From Streptomyces sp. TSRI0107 (GTDB lineage Bacteria; Actinomycetota; Actinomycetes; Streptomycetales; Streptomycetaceae): 64,000 nt of DNA. The notes beneath the pieces are model-generated. The model did not search any database and was not told the origin of the DNA. It worked only from the letters and a program-made list of their open reading frames with translations. Positions 47,320 through 56,865 of this stretch are shown piece by piece (positions within the stretch are counted from its first letter, which is position 1; the number at the start of each line of letters is the position of its first letter). A program made the translations under genes and the position numbers. The DNA is taken from the NCBI RefSeq assembly GCF_001905845.1, contig NZ_LIVZ01000005.1, positions 558,001 to 622,000 on the forward strand, in the 5' to 3' direction.

Positions 47320-49425
47320 ATGAAACCCCTGGGCACCGGCGACCCCCTCCGCCTCGGGCCGTACCGCCTGCTCGGCGTGCTCGGCGAGGGCGGCATGGGC
47401 AAGGTCTACGTCGGCCAGGACCGGGCCGGAGCCGTCGCCGCGGTGAAGGTGCTCCGACCGGAACTCGCCCACGACCAGAACCTGTCCCAGCGCTTCGTCC
47501 GGGAGGCGCTCGCGGCCAAGGCGGTCCGCAGTCCCGGCGTGGCGGCGGTGCTGGGGGCCCAGACCGAGGGCGGGCGGCCCTGGATCGCCACCGAGTTCCT
47601 CGCCGGACTCACGCTGGACGAGGCGGTCGACAAGTACGGCCCGCTCGACGAGGAGAGGCTGCGTGCCCTGGCCACGTCGATCGCCCGCACGCTGACGGAC
47701 GTCCACACCGCCGGGTTCATCCACCGCGACCTCAAGCCCCAGAACATCGTCCTGACGGCGACCGGGCCGCGGCTCATCGACTTCGGCATCGCGCGCCCCG
47801 AGCACGGGCTGACGCTCACCACCACCGGTCAGGTCCCGGTCACACCGGGGTACGGCGCCCCCGAGCAGGTCCTGGGCCGGCGGGTGACGCCCGCCGCGGA
47901 CGTGTTCTCCCTGGGTGCCGTCCTCGTCTACGCGGCGACCGGGCAGCGCGCCTTCCAGGGCGGCCACGTGGCCGCGGTGCAGTACGAGGTGGTCCACGGT
48001 GAGCCGCAGTGGCACGGACTGCCGCCTCACCTGCACGCTCTGATCGCGCCCTGCCTCGCCAAGGAAGAGGCCGCACGACCGGGCCTCGGACAGATCGCCG
48101 CGGCGTTCGGCGCTCCCAAGAGCGGCAAGCGAGTGTGGATGGGCGGTCCGTGGGCGGAGGAGATCAAGGACCGTGAGAGCCGCATGCGGAGGCTCGCCGC
48201 GCCGCCGGTGCCCGACGCCCCCGCCACGGCCACCGCTTCCCCCGGTGTGTCCCGACGCCGACTGCTCACCGGCCTGGCCGCCGGCGGCGCCGTACTGACC
48301 GTGGGCGGCGCCGCGACGGGGTGGTGGCAGCTCCAGGAGAAGTCACGCAAGGAAGCGCGAGAGGCCCTGTTCTCCCTGCCGGACGCCGTGCGGACACCGC
48401 AGGCCCGTCTGCTCGACGCGGATGCGGGTGACTACATCGTCGACGGGTCCCCGAAGGCACTGTGGAGCGTCGACACGGTGGTGGACTCCGAATCCCCCGC
48501 TCCGCTGCCTGTGCGGGACGTCGTCGTCATCGGAGCGTTCGGAGGTGTCGCGGCCCACAACGTCGTCGACGGCAAGCGGCGCTGGGAGCGGTCGGGTCTG
48601 CTGTCCGGCGAGTATCTGTCGCTGTCCGATCAGCTGATCGCCGCCATCGACACGAAGGGGACGCTGGTGACCTTCGTGCCGTCGACCGGTGAGCCCAGAT
48701 GGACCGCGGACGTCGGCGCGAAGGCCCTGCTGGCCGCGGACAAGGAGCTCGTGTACGTCCTGACGGAAGACGGCCGGGTACGCGGTGTGCGGCGCTCGGA
48801 CGCCACGATCCGCTGGACGGCGAAGCTCCCGGCGGCGCATCGCGGCAAACTCTCCAAAAAGGCGGTGCCGGGCGGCGGCCGTCTGGTGCTCCCGACCACG
48901 GACGGCCATGTCCTGGCCCTGGCGTCGGAGGACGGGCGCTTCGCCTGGGAGCGGCGCGACCAGGCCGAGAAGGCGGCGATCGTACCTGCCGTCGACGGTG
49001 AGACCGTGTACGTCAACGGCAGGACGCTGAGCGCGTGGAAGGCGTCGGACGGCACCGAGGTCTGGTCGCAGCGGACCACCGACATGTACGACATCCCCGC
49101 CGAATGGGGACCGGTGACCGTCCATGAGGGCTCCGTCTACTCGACGGGCGGCATGTTCCCGGAACGGCGTCTCGTCGGCGACGGTGCCAAGATATGGAGT
49201 TCCAGGCGTGACGGCATGGCTGCCGGCCGTCTCCTCGTCCAGGGAACCGGTGTGTGGATGATCGACGACTCGATCGACACCAGTGTGCACGCGGTGAACG
49301 TGGAGGACGGCTTTCCCGGCTGGACCTACGAACTGCCCGAGGCCGAGCGGAAGGACCTGGCGGTCGGCGGCAACAGGGCTTTCGTCAGGCACGGCGCCTC
49401 GCTCCACGCCCTCCCCGTCTTCTGA
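47320..49425 (+). CDS. Second membrane Ser/Thr protein kinase with PQQ-type beta-propeller
   Basis: 701 residues, same plan as the kinase before it. Kinase domain with GEGGMGKVYVG, Lys43 (AVKVLRP), HRDLKPQN (Asp137), IDFGIARP (Asp154) and GYGAPEQV. The membrane helix (about 305-325) follows SRRRLLTG, then outer blades (VVVIGAFGGVAAHNVVDGKR; LVTFVPSTGEPRWTADVG). Fully active by motifs. ATG 47320; 66 nt downstream of kinase 1. It converges on eccC, from which 69 nt with no clear hairpin separate it. Its sensor domain differs from that of kinase 1, so it may read a different cue. Confidence 0.9.
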   Translation: MKPLGTGDPLRLGPYRLLGVLGEGGMGKVYVGQDRAGAVAAVKVLRPELAHDQNLSQRFVREALAAKAVRSPGVAAVLGAQTEGGRPWIATEFLAGLTLDEAVDKYGPLDEERLRALATSIARTLTDVHTAGFIHRDLKPQNIVLTATGPRLIDFGIARPEHGLTLTTTGQVPVTPGYGAPEQVLGRRVTPAADVFSLGAVLVYAATGQRAFQGGHVAAVQYEVVHGEPQWHGLPPHLHALIAPCLAKEEAARPGLGQIAAAFGAPKSGKRVWMGGPWAEEIKDRESRMRRLAAPPVPDAPATATASPGVSRRRLLTGLAAGGAVLTVGGAATGWWQLQEKSRKEAREALFSLPDAVRTPQARLLDADAGDYIVDGSPKALWSVDTVVDSESPAPLPVRDVVVIGAFGGVAAHNVVDGKRRWERSGLLSGEYLSLSDQLIAAIDTKGTLVTFVPSTGEPRWTADVGAKALLAADKELVYVLTEDGRVRGVRRSDATIRWTAKLPAAHRGKLSKKAVPGGGRLVLPTTDGHVLALASEDGRFAWERRDQAEKAAIVPAVDGETVYVNGRTLSAWKASDGTEVWSQRTTDMYDIPAEWGPVTVHEGSVYSTGGMFPERRLVGDGAKIWSSRRDGMAAGRLLVQGTGVWMIDDSIDTSVHAVNVEDGFPGWTYELPEAERKDLAVGGNRAFVRHGASLHALPVF

Positions 49426-49494
49426 CCCCCGCCCAACGGCAACGGGGCCGCCCCACCGAAGCAGAGCGACCCCGAAGCCGAACCGGCGACGACC

Positions 49495-52400
49495 TCACCG
49501 AAGCGGATCCGCCACCAACCCCACCTGAACCAACGGCTTCCCCCGCTTCCGCGACACGAACACGCCCCGGCCCGCGGGCATCGGGCGCGGCCGTACGCCG
49601 CCCAGCAGATCGCCCTCGCCGGAGTCGCCGGCGAGGACCACGCCCTGGGCGCCGAGTTCCTTCATGCGCTGCATGAACGGCTCGTAGGCCGCGCGGCCCG
49701 CGCCCGCGGTGGAGCGGGCGATGATGAAGCGGACGCCGACGTCCCGGGCGAACGGGAGCATCTCCGTGAGGCCGGCCAGCGGGTTGCCGCTGGACGTGGA
49801 CACCAGGTCGTAGTCGTCGATGACGATGTACACCGTGGGGCCCTGCCACCAGCTGCGGTCGCGCAGCTGCTCGGGGGTGACGTCGGCGGTCGGCGTGCGG
49901 CGCTGCATCAGGTTGACCAGCGCGTCCATGTGGTGCTGCATCTGGTTGGACATGGGGATGTACTCCGCCAGATGCGAGTCCGGGGTCACGCCGAGCAGCG
50001 AACGCCGGTTGTCGACCACGAAGAGCTTCGCCTCGTTGCCGTCGTAGCGCTCGGTGATCCGCTGGATGAGCAGCTTGAGCAGGTTCGACTTGCCGGACTC
50101 GCTCTCGCCGAAGACGAGGAAGAACGGGTCCTGCTCGAAGTCGACGAACACCGGCTCGAGGTTGTCCTCGTCGAGGCCGAAGGCGACGCCGCGGTTGGGG
50201 AAGCGGTTGCCCGGCGGGAGCTGCTGCGCGGGGAACTCGCGCGGCAGCAGCCGTACCTCCGGGGCACCCGGCTGCTGCCAGTGCCGGGAGACCTCCGCGG
50301 CGAGCGCCTGCGTCGCCTCGGCCAGGTCGGTGTCGGAGGACAGACCGTCTATGCGGGGTACCGCCGCCATGAAGTGCTGCCGCTGCGGGGTCTGGCCGCG
50401 GCCCGGGACGCCGGTCGGCACGTTCGCCGCGACCTTGCGGTCGAACTCGGAGTCCATGGGGTCGCCGAGCCGCAGCTCCAGGCGGTTCATCAGGTGGTCC
50501 TTGAGGTTGGAGCGGACCTCCATGGAGCGCGACGCGGTGAGGATCAGGTGCATGCCGTAGCCGAGGCCGCGCGCCGCGATGTCCAGGACCGCCGGTTCGA
50601 GACCGTCGTAGTCCTGGCGGAAGTTGCCCCAGCCGTCGATGGCCAGGAAGACGTCGCCCCACGGCTGGTCGGTCGTGGAGATGTCGCCGCGGGCGCGGCG
50701 GGCGCGGAACTCGGCGATCGAGGAGATGCCCGAGGTGCGGAAGTACTCCTCGCGGCGGGTCATGATGCCGTACACCTCGGCGACCGTACGCCGGACCTTC
50801 TCCGGGTCGAGGCGTGAGGCGACGCCGCCGACGTGCGGCAGGCCCGCCACGGACGCCAGACCGCCACCACCGAAGTCCAGGCCGTAGAACTGGACTTCCT
50901 GCGGGGTGTGGGTGAGCGCGAACGAGGCGACGATCGAGCGCAGCAGGGTCGACTTGCCGGACTGCGGACCGCCGAGGATCTGCATGTGGCCAGCCGCGCC
51001 GCCGAAGTCGGTCCACAGCGGGTCACGGCGCTGCTCGTACGGCTTGTCGACGATGCCGACGGGGATGACGAGCCGGCCCGCGCCCTCGTACCCGGGCTGG
51101 GTGAGGCCACGGCCGGGCACGGCGGCCAGGCCGGGCAGCAGGGAGTCCAGCGACGGCGGGCTGTCCAGCGGCGGCAGCCACACCTGGTGGGCCGCCGGGC
51201 CCTGCGCCTCCAGCCGCCGCACGATCACGTCGAGCACGGTGTCGGCGAGCGCGTCGTCGGTCTGGTCGGGCTCCTCCTCCTGCCGCTGCTGCGGCACCGC
51301 CACGTACTGCACGGGCACCGGCGCCGCCGTGAACAGCACGGGCCGGCGGTCCACCGGGAGCGGGCCGCCGTACGACGCGGCCTGCTGGGCGCTGGAGCGG
51401 TACACGCCGGAGACGTACGCCGCCTTGAAGCGGACCATCTCGTCCGTGCCGTACTTCAGGAAACCTGAACCCGGCACGTTCGGCAGCTCGTAGGCGTCCG
51501 GGACGCCGATCGCGGCACGCGACTCGGCCGCCGAGAAGGTGCGCAGACCGATCCGGTAGGAGAGGTAGGTCTCCAGGCCGCGCAGCCGGCCTTCCTCCAG
51601 GCGCTGCGAGGCCAGCAGCAGGTGCACGCCCAGCGACCGGCCGATACGGCCGATCTGCACGAACATCTCGATGAAGTCCGGCTTGGCGGTGAGCAGTTCG
51701 CTGAACTCGTCGATGACGAGGACGAGCGAGGGGATCGGCTGGAGCGCGGCACCGGCCGCGCGGGCCTTCTCGTAGGCGTGGATGTTGGCGTAGTTGCCCG
51801 CGTCGCGCAGCATCTCCTGGCGGCGGTTGAGCTCACCGCGGATCGAGTCGCCCATGCGGTCGACGAGGGTCAGGTCGTCGGCGAGGTTGGTGATGACCGC
51901 GGCCACGTGCGGCATCTGGGACATGCCCGCGAACGTCGCACCGCCCTTGAAGTCGGCGAGGACGAAGTTCAGCGTCTCGGAGGAGTGGGTGACCGCGAGA
52001 CCGAGGACCAGCGTGCGCAGCAGCTCCGACTTGCCGGAACCGGTCGCGCCGACGCACAGGCCGTGCGGGCCCATGCCCTCCTGCGCCGCCTCCTTCAGGT
52101 CGAGCATCACGGGCCGCCCGTCCTCGCCGACACCGATCGGCACCCGCAGCCGCTCGGACTGCGAACGCGGCCGCCAGGTGCGCCGCGGGTCGACGGTGGC
52201 CGCGTCCCCGAGGTTCAGCAGATCGGTGAACTCCAGGTTGGCCAGCAGCGGTTCGTCGTCGTCCCCGCCGGAGGCCATGCGCAGCGGCGCCAGCTGCCGG
52301 GCGAGCGCCTCCGCCGCCTCGTAGGACAGGACGTCCGGGGTGCCCTCGTAGACCATGCCGTGCGCCGACTCCAGGCGCAGCTCGCGCGGGTGCACGACGA

Positions 52401-53469
52401 TGGACAGGTCGCCGCGTCCGGTGGTGAGTTCGCCGGGCACGACCTCCAGGACCGTCACGCCCTGCAGCCCCTCCGGGCTGGCGAGCAGCGAGGTCGGCGG
52501 CAGGGAGACACCGTCCAGGACGACCACCAGGTGCGGCTGTTCGGGCACCGGCGGCGCGCTCGGGTGGAAGCGCGGGCGGCCCTGGAGCCGGGCGCCCAGC
52601 AGGTCCTCCAGCTCGATGGGGTTCGTGGTGATCAGACGCAGGCTGCCGGCGCCGTCCGCCTCGCCCCTGGCCTGTACGTGCGGCAGCCACTTCGCCCACT
52701 CCCACTCGGGCGCGGACTCCCGCCCGGTGGCGACGGCGATGACGAGGTCCTCGGGGGAGTGCAGCGAGGCCAGGGCGCCCGTCACCGCGCGGGCGGCGCC
52801 GCGCACGGTGACCGGCTCACCGCTGATCGACACGTGGTAGAAGGCCCGCAGCGAGACCGCCATCGGCAGGTCCTCGAGGGTGCTGTGCGTGGCCAGGAAG
52901 CGCTGCATGGCGCCCGCCGTCAGCGGCTCCAGCTGGTCCACCGGCGCGGTCTCCGGCGGGAGCAGCGGGGTGGCCAGAGACTGCGCGCCGAGGCCCACGC
53001 GCACCTGCCCGAAGTCCTCGTCGCCGGCCCGGCGTTCCCACACCCGGCTGCCCTCGGCGACCAGCGCCCACAGTTGCTCCGGCGAAGGGTGCAGGTAGTA
53101 CTGGGCGTCGCGCTGCGTCTTGGCGGTCTTCTGCGCCGTACGCCGGGTCTGCGACAGGTACCGCAGGTAGTCGCGGCGGATGTCGGCGATCTGCCCCTGG
53201 CTGCCCCGCCGGTAGCGGATCAGCATCGCGATGCCCATCGCGATGGTGGAGGCGATCATCACCATGCCCATGATCTTCATGAAGGGCTGGGCCTGCGGGT
53301 TGAAGAAGAACACCACGGACCCGCCCATGCCGAGCATGGGCAGAAGCTGCATCAGGGCGCCTTCCCGCTCCCCGCGCGGCAGCTCCGGCGGCGGTTGCAA
53401 GACGACCTCGTTCGTGGGCACTTCCCGCGGCAGAGCCCTCGGTGGGCGCTTGACGACGATGTGGCTCAC
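49495..53469 (-). CDS. eccC: Type VII secretion FtsK/SpoIIIE ATPase EccC
   Basis: 1324 residues, single-chain EccC. Two N-terminal membrane helices (about 45-85, GMGGSVVFFFN and IMGMVMIASTIAMGIAMLI) are followed by three FtsK-like ATPase domains. Their Walker A motifs are GATGSGKSELLR (near 473), GGPQSGKSTLLR (near 833) and GESESGKSNLLK (near 1122). Walker B is LVIDEFSELL in the first domain but LAIDGWGNF and IVIDDYDLV in the others. It recognises Esx substrates and powers export. GTG 53469 is preferred over longer starts by codon bias and its SHIVVKRPPRALP beginning. A RecA-NDp-type promoter lies 77-99 nt upstream. Confidence 0.95.
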   Translation of the reverse strand: MSHIVVKRPPRALPREVPTNEVVLQPPPELPRGEREGALMQLLPMLGMGGSVVFFFNPQAQPFMKIMGMVMIASTIAMGIAMLIRYRRGSQGQIADIRRDYLRYLSQTRRTAQKTAKTQRDAQYYLHPSPEQLWALVAEGSRVWERRAGDEDFGQVRVGLGAQSLATPLLPPETAPVDQLEPLTAGAMQRFLATHSTLEDLPMAVSLRAFYHVSISGEPVTVRGAARAVTGALASLHSPEDLVIAVATGRESAPEWEWAKWLPHVQARGEADGAGSLRLITTNPIELEDLLGARLQGRPRFHPSAPPVPEQPHLVVVLDGVSLPPTSLLASPEGLQGVTVLEVVPGELTTGRGDLSIVVHPRELRLESAHGMVYEGTPDVLSYEAAEALARQLAPLRMASGGDDDEPLLANLEFTDLLNLGDAATVDPRRTWRPRSQSERLRVPIGVGEDGRPVMLDLKEAAQEGMGPHGLCVGATGSGKSELLRTLVLGLAVTHSSETLNFVLADFKGGATFAGMSQMPHVAAVITNLADDLTLVDRMGDSIRGELNRRQEMLRDAGNYANIHAYEKARAAGAALQPIPSLVLVIDEFSELLTAKPDFIEMFVQIGRIGRSLGVHLLLASQRLEEGRLRGLETYLSYRIGLRTFSAAESRAAIGVPDAYELPNVPGSGFLKYGTDEMVRFKAAYVSGVYRSSAQQAASYGGPLPVDRRPVLFTAAPVPVQYVAVPQQRQEEEPDQTDDALADTVLDVIVRRLEAQGPAAHQVWLPPLDSPPSLDSLLPGLAAVPGRGLTQPGYEGAGRLVIPVGIVDKPYEQRRDPLWTDFGGAAGHMQILGGPQSGKSTLLRSIVASFALTHTPQEVQFYGLDFGGGGLASVAGLPHVGGVASRLDPEKVRRTVAEVYGIMTRREEYFRTSGISSIAEFRARRARGDISTTDQPWGDVFLAIDGWGNFRQDYDGLEPAVLDIAARGLGYGMHLILTASRSMEVRSNLKDHLMNRLELRLGDPMDSEFDRKVAANVPTGVPGRGQTPQRQHFMAAVPRIDGLSSDTDLAEATQALAAEVSRHWQQPGAPEVRLLPREFPAQQLPPGNRFPNRGVAFGLDEDNLEPVFVDFEQDPFFLVFGESESGKSNLLKLLIQRITERYDGNEAKLFVVDNRRSLLGVTPDSHLAEYIPMSNQMQHHMDALVNLMQRRTPTADVTPEQLRDRSWWQGPTVYIVIDDYDLVSTSSGNPLAGLTEMLPFARDVGVRFIIARSTAGAGRAAYEPFMQRMKELGAQGVVLAGDSGEGDLLGGVRPRPMPAGRGVFVSRKRGKPLVQVGLVADPLR

Positions 53470-53794
53470 TTCGCACCAATTCCCTTGCCGGACCGACCGT
53501 TCCGTGCGCCGCCCCGTGTCCGGCGAACGTCGATCGCGAAGCGCGATCCTACTGACAACCACTGACAACGGTGGGCGGTAGGGTGCCCGTGAGACGTGTG
53601 AGCAGTTGCGAATCGGGCGCCAGAAAACCAGACATTCCGCACTGTTCGTGGTGAGTGCCCGCCGCCTGAACCCGGGCAGCACGGCGCGTGCGACCGGCGG
53701 CACGGGCGGCAGCGCACAACCTACACAGGATCGTTACAGGCGATCGCGCGCTCGACGGCGCGAACGCCGTACCACCGACGAGGGGGAACAGCAG
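53470..53794. promoter_or_regulatory. Divergent eccC-eccD intergenic region, 325 nt
   Basis: No gene within. It holds the ACTGACAACCACTGACAAC direct repeat (53551-53569), which on the minus strand forms the eccC promoter. On the eccD side I see no clear promoter. An inverted repeat GATCGCG/CGCGATC flanks 53532-53547, next to the promoter. Confidence 0.6.
53546..53568 (-). promoter_or_regulatory. RecA-NDp (PafBC-type) promoter of eccC
   Basis: Minus strand TTGTCAGTG (53568-53560), 8 nt, TAGGAT (53551-53546). It matches the RecA-NDp consensus TTGTCRGTG-N8-TAnnnT at every fixed position, and also the Streptomyces recA form TTGTCAGTGGC-N6-TAGGGT in all but two bases. RNA start is predicted near 53539, about 70 nt before eccC. 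Confidence 0.75.
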
Positions 53795-55312
53795 GTGAGC
53801 ATGACGGCCTCCGCGCCGACCGGCGCGACCGGCGGAGCGGGCACCGGAGCCCCTTCCGGGGCCGGCACCGGGTTCGGGTTCTGCCGAGTCACCATCGTGG
53901 CACCGGACAGCCGTATCGACGTGGCGCTGCCCGACGACGTGTCAGTCGCCGATCTCTACCCGGAGATCCTGCGGCTCTCCCGGCAGAGCCCCGCCGAGGG
54001 CGCCCCGGTCGGCTACCACCTCGTGCGCCGGGACGGCACCGTCCTCGACGGCTCCCGTTCGTTCGCGGCCCAGCGCATCCTGGACGGCGAGCTGCTGACG
54101 CTGCGTCCGTTCGCCGAGTCGCTGCCGCCCGCGGTGCACGACGACGTCTCCGAGGCGGTCGCCTCCGCCGTGACCGAGGACCGCACCCTGTGGAGCGGCA
54201 CCCTCACCCGCGCCGCCGGCCTGGTCGCCGGCGGAGTCCTGCCCGCGCTGCTCGCGTTCGTGGTGTGGAGCTCGGAGATCCGCCACGACATGAACAGCCT
54301 CCAGGGCATCCTGGCCGCCGTCACCGGCGTCCTGCTGGTCACCATCGCGTGCGTCCGCGCCCGGGTCTACGACGACCGCGGCTCGGCCGTCGCCCTGGGT
54401 CTGGGCGCCCTGCCGAACATCGCCGTGGCCGGCTCCGGACTGCTCCCGCTGTCGGAGGGCCAGGGCATCGGACGCCTGCAGTTCCTGCTCGCGTGCGCGG
54501 CCGTCCTCGTCGCCGCACTGGTCCTCACGCTGGTGTCGCCCAGCGGCGACGGCCCCTTCGTGGCGTTCGTGTTCGCCGCCACGATCGGCCTGCTGACCAC
54601 GTTCGTCGCGATGCTCACGCATCTGAAGCCCATCGAGACGGCCGCCGTCTGCGCGCCGCTCGCGGTCTGCGCCCTCGCGTTCTTGCCCGGCCTGTCCATG
54701 CGCTTCGCCCGGCTGCCCATCGGCTTCGAACCGCCGAACCCCGGCCGCGGCTACACCACCGAGGAGCCCACCGCCCAGCACGAGCCCGTCGACGCCCAGC
54801 GCATCGCCGCCCAGGTCCGCCGCGGTCACGAACTCCTCGTCGGCCTCGTCGGCGGCTGCGCGCTCGTCACGGTCGGCGCGTCCATCGTCCTCGGCTTCTC
54901 CGACAACGTGTGGGCGCAGCTCCTCGCCCTCGCCACCGGCATCGCCATGCTGATGCGCGCCCACCTGTTCCGGTACACCGCGCAGGTCGGCGCCACGCTC
55001 GCCGCCGGTCTCGCCGCCCTCGTCTTCCTCGGCCTCGGGCTCGCCCTGAACCCGCCCGTGGAGTTCCTGCGCGACGCCCTCCAGGGCGACACCACCGGCC
55101 TCGACATCCGCTCGGTGTGGCTCGCCGCCGCGATCGCCGCGACCGCCGCCCTGCTGACCGCGATCGGTCTGATCGCCCCGCGCAGCGGCGTCACCCCCTT
55201 CTGGGGACGCTTCACGGAGATCGCCGAGACGTTCGTCCTGCTGACGCTGGTCCCGCTGGCCCTCGCCGTGTTCGACGTGTACGCGTCCGCGCGGTCCATG
55301 GCCGGCAACTGA
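53795..55312 (+). CDS. eccD: Type VII secretion membrane channel protein EccD
   Basis: 505 residues. The N-terminal ubiquitin-like domain (CRVTIVAPDSRIDVALPDDV, about 28-115) is followed by about eleven membrane helices (from LVAGGVLPALLAFVVW on), forming the inner-membrane core. Length and layout are typical. GTG 53795 is chosen for AGGGGG 8 nt upstream; ATG 53801 is possible. Divergent from eccC and 38 nt before the propeller protein gene. Confidence 0.92.
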   Translation: MSMTASAPTGATGGAGTGAPSGAGTGFGFCRVTIVAPDSRIDVALPDDVSVADLYPEILRLSRQSPAEGAPVGYHLVRRDGTVLDGSRSFAAQRILDGELLTLRPFAESLPPAVHDDVSEAVASAVTEDRTLWSGTLTRAAGLVAGGVLPALLAFVVWSSEIRHDMNSLQGILAAVTGVLLVTIACVRARVYDDRGSAVALGLGALPNIAVAGSGLLPLSEGQGIGRLQFLLACAAVLVAALVLTLVSPSGDGPFVAFVFAATIGLLTTFVAMLTHLKPIETAAVCAPLAVCALAFLPGLSMRFARLPIGFEPPNPGRGYTTEEPTAQHEPVDAQRIAAQVRRGHELLVGLVGGCALVTVGASIVLGFSDNVWAQLLALATGIAMLMRAHLFRYTAQVGATLAAGLAALVFLGLGLALNPPVEFLRDALQGDTTGLDIRSVWLAAAIAATAALLTAIGLIAPRSGVTPFWGRFTEIAETFVLLTLVPLALAVFDVYASARSMAGN

Positions 55313-55350
55313 GCCGCCGCCCGCGACGACCAGCGAAGGGATCACCCAGC

Positions 55351-56856
55351 GTGAGCTTCGGCCCGCCTCCGTCCGTGTTCACCCAGTCCGTGACGGCCGA
55401 CCGGCAGCGCAGGAAGCGCCGTACGATCCTGCTCACCGCCGTCGTCGCGGTCGCGGTGCTGGCGGCGTCCGCCGCCGCGTGGCTGTGGTGGCCCGAGACG
55501 GCGCCCGAGGACCCCAAGCCCGCGGCCGCGGCCGGCCAGGACAGGCTCGACGTCCGCGAGACCGTCGAGCGGCGCCCGGCAAGCCCCCGGGGCGTCATGG
55601 CCGTCCGGTTCTCCGCCGACGACATGGGCCCCGGCGAGCGCTACGAGCTGCCCGGCCTGTGGGCCACGGACAAGATCCTCGCCCGGGGCGTCAACCAGAC
55701 CCTCATCGGCCTGAAGATGGGCACGGACGCGGCCGTCGGCGACGAGGCCTGGAAGCTCCGGCTCGGCGGCCCGATCTGCGGCAAGACCCGCCATGTCACC
55801 GTCGAGAACCGAACCGCCGTCCTCTTCCGCGACAGCGGGGACAAGGACTCCCTCTGCAACCACGTCGCCTTCGTCGACCTCGACGACGGCAAGCTGGTGT
55901 GGCAGTCCGACTTCCCCGTCTCCGGGACCGGCGCCGACACCCCCGACGACGCCGTCGGCCAGGAGAAGCCGGGCGTCACCCTGACGCACGCCACCGTCGC
56001 GGTCACCTGGGGCGGCGGCACGGACGCGTACGACATGGACGGCGGCAAACTGCGCTGGCGGGCGAAGCCGGGCGAGAACTGCCACTCCAGCGGCGCGGGC
56101 GGCGGCCGTGCCCTCGTCGTCCGGTACTCCTGCCGTCAGGCGGACGGCGACGGTGGCACGTTCGAGGTACGCGGACTCGACCCGAGGACCGGCGCGGCCA
56201 AGTGGACGTACGAGCCCGTCGCCGGCGTCGGCGACGTCCGGATCGTCTCCGCCGCCCCCGTCGTCCTCGCCACCTCGGCCGGCGACATCGACATCACCGA
56301 GATCATCTCGCTGGACGAGCGTGGCAAGTACCGCACCACCGTCCCGCTGCAAGGCGGCGCGTACGTCGCCGAGTGCACCGACGAGCTCGACTACCTCGCC
56401 GCCGACGAGTGCCCGTCCGTCGTGGTCGGCGCCGGGCAGGTGTTCCTGACCAGCAAGGAACAGGGCGACATCATCAAGAACGCCAACTGGATCGTCGGCT
56501 TCGACCTGGTCACGGGCAACTCCGTCAAGAAGTTCGAATCCGGCCGGGACGCCCTGCTCCGCCCCCTGCGGATGAGCGGCGACCAGCTCCTCGCGCTGCG
56601 CACGAGCAGCGACGACATCTCCCCGATGGGCCTGGTCAGCCTCGACCCGAAGACCGGCGCGGAGACCCCGTACCTCTACTTCGACCTGCCCGCCGAAGGC
56701 ACGCCCCTGACCTCCCTGTCGCTGGCCGACACCGTCGTCCAGGACGGCCGCCTCTTCTTCGGCGCCCGAGCGGCCGAGCTCCCGTCCGGAAGCGGCAAGG
56801 CATGGGTGTGGCTGGCCCTGGGCGTCGAGAGCGACGCTGCCAAAAGGCAGCCGTAG
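55351..56856 (+). CDS. Membrane-anchored PQQ-like beta-propeller protein downstream of eccD
   Basis: 501 residues. A basic N terminus (ADRQRRKRRT) precedes one membrane helix (about 25-47, ILLTAVVAVAVLAASAAAWLW). The outer domain has repeat blades (FVDLDDGKLVWQSDFPV; AYDMDGGKLRWRA; VRGLDPRTGAAKWTYEP), so it resembles the outer halves of the two kinases without a kinase domain. Several Cys (GPICGKT, SLCNHVAF, DECPSVV) may form disulfides. GTG 55351 with GAAGGG upstream. A strong terminator follows. Probably an envelope part of the T7SS (inference). Confidence 0.82.
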   Translation: MSFGPPPSVFTQSVTADRQRRKRRTILLTAVVAVAVLAASAAAWLWWPETAPEDPKPAAAAGQDRLDVRETVERRPASPRGVMAVRFSADDMGPGERYELPGLWATDKILARGVNQTLIGLKMGTDAAVGDEAWKLRLGGPICGKTRHVTVENRTAVLFRDSGDKDSLCNHVAFVDLDDGKLVWQSDFPVSGTGADTPDDAVGQEKPGVTLTHATVAVTWGGGTDAYDMDGGKLRWRAKPGENCHSSGAGGGRALVVRYSCRQADGDGGTFEVRGLDPRTGAAKWTYEPVAGVGDVRIVSAAPVVLATSAGDIDITEIISLDERGKYRTTVPLQGGAYVAECTDELDYLAADECPSVVVGAGQVFLTSKEQGDIIKNANWIVGFDLVTGNSVKKFESGRDALLRPLRMSGDQLLALRTSSDDISPMGLVSLDPKTGAETPYLYFDLPAEGTPLTSLSLADTVVQDGRLFFGARAAELPSGSGKAWVWLALGVESDAAKRQP

Positions 56857-56865
56857 AACGACGGC

